This document shows, piece by piece, positions 22,719 to 33,691 of a stretch of DNA of 64,000 bases. The stretch is from Daphnia carinata. Taxonomy: Eukaryota > Arthropoda > Branchiopoda > Diplostraca > Daphniidae. The stretch's first letter is position 1; the number at the start of each line of letters is the position of its first letter. A model generated the notes under the pieces. The model was not told the DNA's origin. It made no database searches and saw only the letters and a program-made list of their open reading frames with translations. The translations under genes were made by a program, and so were the position numbers. Where the stretch lies: NCBI RefSeq assembly GCF_022539665.2, contig NC_081336.1, forward strand, positions 8,346,778-8,410,777, written 5' to 3'.

Positions 22719-25700
22719 CAAAAATGATAAATTACATCAGGCACAGAGCACCATATCACATGCCCTTTCCACAATCCTCCCTTTCTAAAACATAAACAAA
22801 TTATGTTTGAAAAAAAAAAAAAAAAAAAAAATTTCATCAACAACAACTGAAGCTCTTTGTTGCGTGTTGTTGTCTTTCTCTCCGTCTCTCCTTTTAAACG
22901 TGTCGTCGTCTATTCTACTAAATGTAACAACAAATCCCGATAAATAAAAGGTACTCGTTGGTTTTTGTGTTGAAAAAGGAAGGGAATAAAAAATCAATAC
23001 AAGGGGATGATCATTTGCATGCGCCCCGTTCTAGCGGAATGGATGGCCAGCCTTTTTTTTTGTTTTTTTGTTGTTGTTTTCGTTGTGTTTGAAGGAGGAA
23101 GACACAAAGGATCGATAAAGGGAAGCGTCACGGTGTTGTTTCTCAGCCCAAAAAGACCCAAAATGAAAGAAGAAGAAAAATGCAAGTTAAAGTGCAGGTT
23201 TCCTCTCGACTAAATGAAAGGCAGGCCAGCAGGTGTCTCTCTCTGATGCGCGCCCGTTCACGCATTCCAAATCCATTGCGATATTCAAAACATTGACGGG
23301 TTTTTTTTTTCTACATAAAGCCACCACTAAAATCCTCGTCCCATTTGTTTTTTTTTTTTCAAAGGAATTAGAACAAAAAAAAAAAATGTACAATCCCGAA
23401 TTGCGATTATTTTCGATTGAGCAATTTAAATTAAAAAAAAAAAAAGAGGTCCGTCGTTCCAAATAAAGAAATCAAAACTAACGACGATAACACGTAAATC
23501 AGCACACTCTGGCTAATAATTAGAGTTGAGCAAAAAATGGAGGATAAAAATAAATAAATAAAATTGAAAGTGCAGCAAGTAGCAAATAAGTAGCTGGAGG
23601 AGAGAGAGAGAGAGGGGGGGGGGGGGGTTATATGTTTTTCTCTTTACCCAGTTATGTACCACATGACAAATGCTCATCAAAAATGCTGTTTTTTTGGTTT
23701 TTCTCTTTCAAAAAAAAAAAAAAAAAGAAGAAGAAAATGCTTCGCTCTACTAAAATTGCGGCTTTTTACGGGGAGGGACACAGAATGAAAAAAAAAAGAA
23801 AAAAAGAACTTGATTCTTGTCTTCTTCCACAATACAAACGAAAAGGAAAAGGGAATTTTTCTTTGTTTGTTTTTTTTTTAAAGAAATTAAAAAAAAAAAA
23901 GTAGTAGAAAAGACAGAGAGAGATAGAGCCGTGCATCACCAAAATGTTTCATATCACCATGACGGGGAGATCGAAAAACAAAAATACCTGTACGGTTCAA
24001 AACACACATCACGTCGTTTATCCACAACTGACCTATAGCTGTCGAGTGTGTCTGTGTGTGTGTCTCGTTCTTAATTTCTTTTTTGTTTGAGGTTTTTTTT
24101 TTTTGTTTTTTAAATTGGGAGGGGGCACTTCACAGATTTTTTGCAGAATCTTGGGGGGCCTATAAAATAATACAATACAGAAAGAAAAGAAAAAAACGGA
24201 ATTGTTTCTTTTTTTTTTTCCCCAAAAGAAAAAACCAATTCATAATCTCTTCTTTTGATTGGACGATGAAAAAAAAAAAAAAAAAAAAGATGAAAAATCT
24301 AAATTGAATTAGACAAACGAACGAAAATCAAGAGAGCGTCTCTCCCTCTCTCATTACTCAAAGTGTGTGTGTCTTTGTGTTGCATTTTCGTTCGCCAGGG
24401 AAAATATCGCGAATGAGAAAGTCAATAATCATGTCTGGTTATTACACTAATGAAGTACACAAGAAAACGAATTTTGTTTTTTTTTTTGTCTTAAAAAAAA
24501 AAAAAATAAAAATAAAATGAAAATTCGTTTTCTTTCGCTTTGCTAATTTACCTTGGATCCGCGCTCGTTAAAGATGATTTCCACGTCCAAAATGGGCCCA
24601 AATTGCTATTTCAATCAAACAAAGAAAAACTAAAATTAGACAAACACGAAAATCGAAAGAAACAAATTGCACACACAATCAATTGAATCAGAAACGATCA
24701 TGTTCTAACTCCGACTTCCATTAAAAAATCAAGACGAAACCCAACTACACACAAGGATGACCATCGATCAATAAATCCCCCCTTCTCCATTGTATCGTCC
24801 ATCATCTTTATGTCAAGACAAATCCAACCAAAAGCCAAACATGAAAGAAAGAAAAAAAGAGGGAAGTGGCTTCTTCCGCCCAATCCGGAATAATAATAAT
24901 AATAAAAAAAAAAAGGTATTGATTTATTTTTGGAAAGGGAAAGAGAAGAGAATGTTAGTTCCGGAGGTTTGTGTACATACCCCGAACATGGCTCTGAGAT
25001 CCGGATCCCTGAAGCGGAACGGGATGTTGGAGACATGGAGCCGTTTGGGCATCTCCTTGGGCGACGATGATCCGCCGGCGACGCTTCCGGCACCGCTGGT
25101 CTGAACAACGACGGAGCCTCCGGGCCCTACTAGGCCGACTGACGATGAGGCCGACGACAGATCGATGGTGGTGATCATTCCCGATGTGGGTGTCGTGTTG
25201 CTCGATGACACCGAGCAGCCCGTGTTGGTGGCGGCGGCCACAGCTTGGGCCGCAGCCGCTGCGGCTGCCACGCAACCGCTAGGATCGCCACCGACATCAT
25301 TACCTGCCATCGCGTCTTGTTGTTGCTGTTGTTGTTGTTGCTGCTGCTGCTGTTGTTGACTAGCTCCCAGCTGATGAGACAAGTTCAATCCAAACGCCGC
25401 ATTCAATTCCGCCTTTGATTAAACAAACAAAAAAAAGAATATTAATAAAAGATTTAATTAGGCCATTGCTACTAGATGGCGCCACCGACCGTCCATCGTG
25501 ACTTTGATCATCAATTAGTCGCGTTTCTTTTTCTTGTGTCTTAAACCCTCCTATCTTTTATTGTTCAACATTAATAACAAGACGAAAGGAAAATAATGGA
25601 GCGAAAACACTTACGGCGAGCGAAGATTGATCGATGCCTCCTAGACCGAGGGCCGAGCCACCGGACAGGCTGTCGAGGGCAGCGGCGACGGCGGCCTGGG

Positions 25701-28700
25701 AGCCGAGCGACGGCACTCCCACCGAGCCCGACGATAGGACGCAGCTGGTGGACGTCGAAGTGTTGGAGGAGCTGGTCGAGGCCATGGTCATGGCCATAGA
25801 TCCGGCACCGTTGGCGTCGCCGTCCTTCTCCAATTTGAGGCCGCCGCCATTGGGTCCACCTCCGACGCCGACCGTGTTGGGTCCGCTGGTCGGGACGGCA
25901 ACACCGGCTGCTTGCGCCGCTGCCTGAGCGGCCGCTTGGGCAGCCGCTTGGGCCAAAGCGGCTGCATCACCTCCGCCCTGTCCGTACTGGGCATAGGGCG
26001 GAGCCAGTCCGGCCTGCACCATGTGCTGTGTCAAAAGAATCCCAATGCAAATTTTAGTCAAAGGTCATCAAAAACAAATAGTCCAATGTTATTATTAATA
26101 AAATTTGAGTTTAAACATTTTTTTTTTTTTTTTAAGGAATGTCACAAATTGATGCGTTGCATGGCCATGTCGCCAACTTCTCGTGTTTGAAAAGAAAAAC
26201 TGTCGGATTGGCTTTTGGACCCGGGATTCTCGTGGGTGGGTCGGGCAGGAGCAAAAAAAGGGAAATTCTATTCGGTTGGCATCGATCGACCATTTGCTAG
26301 ACTTTATTTTTTTTTCCTTCTTCTTCTTTTTCCTTCAAATCCTTCCTTCCCTCACTTCTCTACACACATCACCCCCCCCCCTTTTTTTTTTTTTTTTTTT
26401 GCTTTTCTGGAGGCCTGTCCTTGTTCACAATTAAATTAAAAGCGACACAACATATCCATCCCCCCCCCCCCATTCCCTTTTTTTTTTTTTTTATTCCTTT
26501 ATGGCGCATTGCCGGGGCAGGACCAAACGGGCGCATCTAACCAGCTCCGCGTGTGTGTCTGTGTGTGTGAGTGTATGAGCCATCCATCCGTCATCAAACC
26601 GACGGGGTTGCGTTGCAAAGAGAATGAGGGGAGGAAGGGAACAGAGAGAGAGAGAGAGAGAGAGAGAGGAACACACACAAAAAAAATGGCGGCCGGGGGA
26701 GGAAGGGCGACCAACTTCGGCGGATCAATAAAGTTCACGGGGCGGATGGGGAAAAGGCAAAAAAAGAAAAAGAAAAAGAAAAGTGAGCCAGTGAGTCTAA
26801 GTTGTACATTGGGCTGTTTCTCTCTATTGGATGACTTCCAGATGTGTTTTTTTTTCTTTTTTTTTTTGTCAAGGCGTGTGTGTATGTTCCATCTTCTCTC
26901 TCCCACACACATACACACGAGGTCTAAATTTAAAAAAGACACACACACACACATGCACCAGCCCTCTGTAAAAACCATCCCCCCCTTCTTCTTCTTTTTC
27001 GAATTAAGCCGAAGACGAAAGAGAGGTCCATCGTCTCCGGTAGCACACACGGCCACATCTGGAACACACACTAGCTATTCATCTCTCTCTTTTTTTTTCT
27101 TTCTTTGGTCCAGAAATACAAGACAACAAGGGGGAGGCTGTGTGGGAGAGCAGCGAAGAGAGTTGCAAAGGTCTAAACACAAGTCTCTCTCTCTCTCCCT
27201 CCTCGAAAAAAAACATTTTCTATTTTTAAAACGAGTTAAGAAGCAGAGCTTCTTCGTGCTACTACCCAACAAATTTTAAAATGGCTCGTTACACAGGATC
27301 TGGTTCGTTATGGAACACAGGACATAACCACACGCCCAGCTCACCCAAGAAAAACGCAATAAGTCTCTCTCCCACATGGAGAAAAAGAGGGGCAGGAAGC
27401 TACCGATTGATTCAAGTCAAACGACCGATGACGCCATGACAACGATGCTCTTCATTCCAGCCAGCGCGTGTTCCAACTCATATTTTTTTTTTTTTTTTAC
27501 TTACGTACAAACCTAAAACTATTTTTATACAATGAACCAGAAGAAAAAAAAAGGGGGAAAGGAAAAAGATTTCCGAACGTACACGCACGGAAGGAAATAA
27601 AAATGTAAGCAGAGCAGATGTTTTCTATGCGCACCCCCCCCCTACCCAGCCCCCCGTTCCATGGTTCCTTTTGACCAAAAAGCTACTGGATATATTTTTC
27701 CTCCTTTTTTTTTCCTTCTTTCCTTCTCTCTCTCTCTGTGTGTGTGTGTGTGTATGTGTTAGAAGAGGACCCCAGAGTGTTCCACTGGAACCGTTCCAGA
27801 TGTACAGACACCACGTATATACGCAGACATGACCCAAGATGAAGCAAACACACAGGAAAAAAAAAAAAGAGTTTAGCTTCTAAAAATAGCGCTATAAGAA
27901 AATGGTATTGCTGGAACGACGAGAGAAAAACAAATCAAAGTCCAAAATAAAAAAACAAAACAAAAAGAAATTCACCGGATAGTAGACTCCTTGCGGAGGA
28001 AGGAAGAATGCTCCGGCGCTCCACAGTTTGGCGGCTGTTTGGGGGTTTCGCTTTTTGTTCCAGAAAAAAAAAAAAAACTAACAAACTCGCACTTTTGTTG
28101 TATCTGAACGGCTCGAACACGAATTGAGTAGTAGGAACGTTTTTTCTTAGAATTCACCACAATATTCAAATCGAACGTGTCAACACAAACGATGAATTCG
28201 ATTTAAAATATGAATGGGATGAGAAATTAAAACAAAAAAGGTTTCAAAAGATTGAATAAGATGTGCGGCAATGAAACGGAAAGCGAAAAATAAAAATCTA
28301 GAGCAAAGGCGAAACAACACTGCACCACTCAATTGGACATGTCTTTTTTGCCTAAACCAGCCACCTTCAACTCTACTACGACTCTGTGTGCCATCGAGGG
28401 AGGGTTGGCTTTCTTTCTATGTGGTGGCAAGTAAAGCGCAAGCGCATCAGGCCCGCAAGCTCCTCCTTCCGACCGGCCGATTGCTGGTATGGATCCCTCT
28501 TCTTCATCAGCCCCCTATGCTAGCAACGCCATCTATTGTCTGCAAAATGAAAACTTTCTCCACGCAAACTGTGCGGCCGACATAGACGTGAGAAAATGGA
28601 TGTGTGCAAATTTGGACGACCTCCATCCCCCCCACTGGTCTCATTTACCACCACTTCTTCAAAAGGACGGCCTCCCCAAGAGAAATAATAATAATAAAAA

Positions 28701-31700
28701 AACAGATGCCTGTCATTAACACACGAACAACAACTTGCACCCCCCCCCAACCGTCTTTATTCCAATTCAGAATTTAATTCACTCTTAGAAAAGAATAGAA
28801 ATCATAAAACTATCAGCTAAACAGATGTGTAGATCTAACTGATACTGTCTGGTAGCTTTGGGGGAAAGAATAAAAATGGTTTAGTACTGATGTTTAAAAA
28901 AAAAAAAGGTGGAGTAAAACCAGGTCAAGTTCGAATAATTGACAATAGAGTTCCTTAAAATCATTTAACGCACGACGGTCCTACATATTAATGTAACCCA
29001 AATGATTCATGGAAAACAAATGAGAGAAACTCTAAGGAAAACTCCAAAGCCAACACGTTCAGTGGTTTTGGTGCGTAATGACTTCGGTTATTGATCCACA
29101 AGGTTCTTATCCTCCCGGACCCTCAAGAGGACAATCTCGATTTCACAAGGATAAGTAGAATTTCTCGTACAGAATCCCCCTCCAAAAGAAAGGCAAATAA
29201 ACCAAACGCATAAAAGACCCGTTGTCAAATAAATGGAAAGCCCCTTTCTCTTCAAATTGAACGCAATTGGACGACCCGATCAAAAGCGATTAAGAGGACT
29301 GAGCTCAACGGGAAATACGAGAGACAACAGATGCTGCGTAAAAGCCCCCCCCCCCCACATTTCAGAATGTTAGCTGAGTCAAGAAGGCTATCGGTCATTA
29401 TGGAGGACGTAAAACAAAAAATTGGCAAGTAGGTTGCGCTGGTCGACATGCTGAACGGCCTTCGATCGATTACACTTGACACACACACACGGACAAAAAG
29501 AAGCAAGGCAGACCCCCGCAACGCAAAAACAAACGATTGGCCGTTTAGCAGAGCATCTAGCGGTACAAAGTAACACTACTTCTTTGTACTTAAAAAATGC
29601 ACCGCTAGATGGCTAAAATAATGCGGACAAAAAAAAAACAAGCAAAAAATAATAAACGTGTAGCTAAGACGAACAAAAGAAATAGAATGTTGGGGGGGGG
29701 GGGGGGGGGGGGGGGGGAGAAAAAATTTCAATCCACAAAGGACACATTCCTCGATTTCAAATCAATTATTCAAAAAATAAGTAGAGAAATCACATTTTAA
29801 AAATTCCTGGCAGGGAACATCGAAAAAAACAAATGAATTCAATAAAATTCGACGATTTCGAAAGACACGTGGTAGAAACGAAGAGAAAAAATGCCAAAAG
29901 AAAAAGCGGAATTTATCCAATAACACGAAAGCACGTGCTCTACGCATGCCTTTTGGGCATTGAAATTCCATATCGGGAGAATTCGATAACCCCCCCCCCC
30001 CCCCCCCCCCCCAAGAAAAAAACCCGCCAAAAAAAAAAAACTGGTACTACGTTAAAACTCACCCAAATGTCGTGATTGATATCTATCCAATCATCATTGA
30101 TATCCTGTCTTAACTTGGCTTTGTATGTAAAATAACCGATTTGCTGCCACCGGTCCATCGTGCAGCACGTTTCGAACATGGTCAACGTGGTGGTCGTCGA
30201 CATCATGGCGGTGGCAGCGGATGACGAGGGCGACATTGGAGAGAACGAACAAATGCGGCGACCACCTCGCCAGAAGATTCACTGACCACAGACAACTTTT
30301 GGCTTTTTGATCTCTATGATCTTTTCCATTTTTTTAAAAAACACCCTATCACGTTTGTTTTTCAAACGGCCCAACGAATGACCATTCAATGTAATCACTT
30401 GTGATTGGTCCACAATTTGAGGGCAAAAAAAATACAAAAGAGGGGTATAGAAGGGGTGAAGGTGGGTGAACAACGGGCGAACATTTCGAAATTTCTGGTC
30501 ACTCTCGCACGTGGTGCCGAGATAATTGTTATTGAAATTGAAAATAAAAAATCCATCGATCAAACAAAGTAAGCGTACAAATTTAATGAGTGAATCACGA
30601 ACGAACGTGTTGGAAAACCTTCCTTAATATTTACACGTTCTCGTCATTAACGTTCCCGAAATGCGAGGGGGGGAAAGTGGGTGCTAATGGGTTGAAATGG
30701 ATCGATGATCGATGTTCTCTCTCTAGGGACAACGTGATTGGATAAATATTTTTTTTTTAAGTAAACAAGTCATTTAAATATTCATGAGCAAAACAATTTT
30801 TTTTTTTCGTTCCAATTTCCCCGCCATTTTAGAACAACATGCTTTGTCGTCAGATAACAAAGATGGCCGCCCCCCAATGATCTTTAACTGTTGCTAAACA
30901 AGAAGATCGTTTCTCCCGAGAATTGTTGCGCGTGAACAAACAAAACAACTACAACACGCACAAGTAGCAAAGTGTGAGAGAACAACGCGAAACGTGAAAA
31001 TTCACGAGAAAAGCCGATTCGATTATTCAAATCTAGAGAAAAGATGGCATTTTCACCGGAGAAGTAGGAAACGAAATTGTGGTATGATGGGATGACAGTT
31101 GTCGATCAATAAGATTGAAAAAAAGAAATCTGAATGTTTACAAGCGCCATTTTGAAAATATCTGTGAGGTACAGCCAAAAAGAATAACGTGACATTCAAT
31201 ATTTATTGAGCCACGGATATAAACACGTCTCGTTAAAAATGTATTCATCACTTTCTACGAAGAGAGTGACAGAGAACGAAATGATCAACAAAAAAAAAAA
31301 AGAAAAAAAAAAGAGAAAAAAGAAATCCATCAACTCAAACAAGAAGACAATGCAACGTGTCATCGTAGACTCGCTGGTTTGTCCTTCTATTTCTGAATAG
31401 TTGCTGCAAGCACAGCATTTTTCTCTGTGTGTCAAGAAACTTCCAGCAAGCGACAAAATCCAGCTGATCTTTTCCTCCCGATTTTGAACGCTTACGTCAA
31501 TATTCACGGACAAGGTGGCAACAACATACAAAATTCAGCCGAGTCATAATACGAAAAAAACAAAAAAAACAGTTAGCCGGCCTTGACCATCGTGAATCCC
31601 GAATTCAACACACCAAAAATTCTGTGCGGACGTCCATTTTTAAATGGCTGTTCGGGAAGGAAGAACAACAGACCCAACCATCTTTGTCTTACGCCCTGCG

Positions 31701-33691
31701 GCCCCTCACGAGAAAATAAAGTCTACGTCGTCCGGGATTTATGAAACGACGCTCTGTGACCTCTTTTTTTTTTTTTCCTCCTCCACCCCACATCTCGTGA
31801 AAAGAGGCAGTAGCTGGGCGAGAAAAGAAGACGATGACAAAAAAAACCGACCGACCCCAGCTGTTGTCTTTTCCACACACACACGAGCCCCCTTCCCGCA
31901 CCGAAAGGCCTCGTACGTGTGTCCGCCGGGCAGGAGATTCCATGAAGGAAGAACGGCCAAGAGGCTTTTTCTATTTTAAATTTCCAACGCTATCGAAACT
32001 TTTGGGAGCATCAAAAATCGGGGTGTTTGTTTCAAAATGGGAATAACAGAGGGGCTCATTTCATTCGTCCTCAACTTGAAATGCAGACACAAAAGAACAT
32101 GTGCATGGTTCAATAGAGTAACAAAGTTGGTAGCCAAAACTCTTGACTGCGTTTTCTTCCTTTCCTCTGTTTTTATCACGATCGATCCATCTACACGCCT
32201 GGCTTCCTGCTAACTGTTTGGTGTGTGACGTCATCGGAGCTTGATTCCGACGACGGACGCCAACCGTTTTTCTTTTTGAACCCTTAGCTCAGCGTAGTTT
32301 TTGTGTCAACCTCATATAGTCGGGATTTGGTACCATGGAAACACGCGCCTCCTTGGCCAAGACGACACCGTACAAAAAGGGAACATCTAACCCCTCCCCA
32401 CTTCGTTGACGATCGATCCGTCCCTTATATTATGGGTTACACACGTCACGTAACAATCTATTGGAAAAGCCAGCGACTTGATCACTGGAAAGGGGGGCGT
32501 TAAAACTTTGTTAAATACATCAAAAGGTTGGAAATGTGTCCACGACGACATTATTAGGCAAATGATTAATCAAACAATATTTAGGTAGGTGTTCCTACTG
32601 TTTGTAGACATGAAACTATTAGGAGCAACATTTCCCTAGCGGTTTGGCCAACTTGAGAAAAGAAGGATCGATGTCTTATGTGGCTGGAGACGCGCAAAGC
32701 AATCGGATATCTGATTACACATCGACGTAAGTTTCATATATAAAACGAGCAATCGTCGAGGGACGGCTAAGAAACAAGATGCTGCCGAGATCCCCGGCCA
32801 TAATGAAAGTCATTCTTGACGTCAATCAGCCTTGAAGTAAGAAATGTTGGAATCGTCAACGCCATGCATTTTGAAAGGGGATCTGTCAACAATCAACATC
32901 AAGCTTCCAATTTGGAGACGGAGAGAAGCTGACTTGGAGAGGGGCTTTACTTGTAGAGGAGCTTTACTTGTAGTCGGATAGAATATTAAGATAGATTGCC
33001 CACATTTGGATCAGACACTTGTGAATGGCTGTGTGAGTACTCGTGCCAAGTCAAATTGATGTGTTTCCACTACAAATAAAGAGAGGGCTTTCAAACAACA
33101 CACTTCAACTGCTGCCGCTTTCAGAAGTGAAACAGAATCACACTTTTCTTGTTTGAAGTGTGTTCCAGTCAGAGGGACCTGAACAAACACCATGAACCGT
33201 AATCACACATAGAGAGAGAGAGAGAGACTTAGCCTTGGGACCGTGGAGGAAAACAAACAAGGAGGCAGGAAAATAAAAAACTCTACGTAGAAGGGCTGCA
33301 TGTGGGGAAGTTGAGTTGTCGTCACACACACACCCACCCTGAACACAGGGAGGTGAGGTTTCTCTGTTTAAACACAATTGTACATGAAACAAGTTTGTTT
33401 AGTTTTGGTGTTTACTCACCGAGTTGCCGTCAGTAAAACTGCCGCTAATCGTGATGATTGGTTGAGACTCAATGGAGGCTGACTTGACGATGCCACTATT
33501 GCTACCAGTCGATTCGTTATTTGCAGTATCATCCAGTTGCAAAGAGATGCTCATCGTCTCCGTATCGCTACCGCTACAATGTTCCTGCGGTGCCTTTTCA
33601 CTCATATTGTTGCTAGTGATGACACTACCACCATTGTTGTTGACACTGTGAGGTGCAGGCAGAGCTGCTATGGACGCCGCCATTATACAAT
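17330..33691 (-). CDS. Rbfox1: RBFOX-family RNA-binding splicing factor
   Basis: Thirteen coding exons in perfect phase, about 659 residues. They are 33420-33683 (ATG at 33683), 27976-28050, 25615-26025, 24981-25412, 24552-24605, 21938-22030, 20010-20064, 19743-19890, 19582-19660, 18620-18718, 17631-17761, 17450-17543 and 17330-17374. The single RRM starts [19 protein letters not shown], continues [18 protein letters not shown] and GFGFVTF (RNP1), and ends [14 protein letters not shown], nearly identical to vertebrate RBFOX. The 54-nt and 93-nt RRM exons keep vertebrate lengths. The C-terminus matches too ([18 protein letters not shown], then YNRFTPY and stop). A 14-Gln tract (25317-25356) and alanine-rich blocks flank the RRM. 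It is a nuclear/cytoplasmic protein that binds (U)GCAUG to control exon choice. The gene symbol follows the fly name; the paralogue label is uncertain. Confidence 0.92.
17922..17954. repeat. (AT)n microsatellite
   Basis: About 16 AT units directly after an A-run, inside an RBFOX intron. Confidence 0.9.
17989..17994 (-). promoter_or_regulatory. TGCATG motif upstream of RBFOX exon
   Basis: Transcript-sense TGCATG about 230 nt before the exon at 17631-17761, in the intron of the RBFOX gene itself. A candidate further self-regulatory site. Confidence 0.4.
19405..19420 (-). promoter_or_regulatory. TGCATGC motif downstream of RBFOX 79-nt exon
   Basis: Plus-strand gcatgcat gives transcript-sense ATGCATGC about 170 nt past the donor of the exon at 19582-19660. 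This is a typical enhancer position for an RBFOX site. Confidence 0.4.
21929..21934 (-). promoter_or_regulatory. TGCATG motif at 5' splice site of 93-nt exon
   Basis: The transcript-sense sequence is GAG/gtgTGCATGatc: a full RBFOX hexamer at intron positions +4 to +9, overlapping the U1-binding region. Confidence 0.75.
21938..22030 (-). CDS. RBFOX 93-nt RRM exon (RNP1)
   Basis: Encodes [20 protein letters not shown] to EGRKIE: 31 codons, phase 0 on both sides. In vertebrates the equivalent 93-nt exon is skipped under RBFOX self-control to make an RRM-defective isoform. Here an RBFOX motif touches both splice sites (separate entries). Confidence 0.9.
22034..22038 (-). promoter_or_regulatory. 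GCATG motif at 3' splice site of 93-nt exon
   Basis: The transcript-sense sequence is ttggcatgcag/GGG, which places GCATG three bases before the exon, inside the acceptor. RBFOX bound here would block U2AF/3' splice-site recognition. Confidence 0.75.
22681..22713. repeat. (GA)n microsatellite
   Basis: Near-perfect GA repeat in an RBFOX intron. The transcript sense is CT-rich, a possible PTB-type tract. Confidence 0.85.
27976..28050 (-). CDS. RBFOX 75-nt exon
   Basis: After a T-rich tract and acceptor aaaaag, it encodes [20 protein letters not shown] then GVYYP, and ends at CCG/gtgaat. It is phase 0 on both sides, so it could be skipped without shifting the frame. Confidence 0.6.
29692..29717 (+). 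repeat. poly-G tract (26 G)
   Basis: Uninterrupted G run in the RBFOX intron that follows the 30063-30236 exon. It reads as C26 in the transcript. Confidence 0.9.
29990..30012 (+). repeat. poly-C tract (23 C)
   Basis: Uninterrupted C run that reads as G23 in the transcript, about 50 nt after the donor of the exon at 30063-30236. It is complementary to the tract at 29692-29717. Confidence 0.9.
30063..30236 (-). CDS. candidate alternative first exon of RBFOX gene
   Basis: Reads [20 protein letters not shown] ... [14 protein letters not shown] and ends DIW at TGG/gtgagt in phase 0. It can therefore join the 27976-28050 exon directly. An in-frame stop lies upstream and no acceptor gives the right phase, so it fits an alternative promoter and start rather than an internal exon. 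Confidence 0.5.
33420..33691 (-). CDS. RBFOX upstream exon with start codon
   Basis: The exon follows a tgtgtgtgcag acceptor at 33692-33693 and has 8 nt of 5' UTR, then ATG at 33683. The encoded N-terminus is [19 protein letters not shown], then a Ser/Asp-rich stretch. It ends DGNS at TCG/gtgagt in phase 0, matching the 27976-28050 exon. An acceptor at its 5' edge means a further non-coding exon must lie upstream (above 33.7 kb), not located. Confidence 0.65.

Noticed and set aside
26499-27279. A 256-codon plus-strand ORF and a 190-codon minus-strand ORF in the RBFOX intron
   Set aside because: Composed of CA, GA and poly-A/T simple repeats with no homology-like segments.
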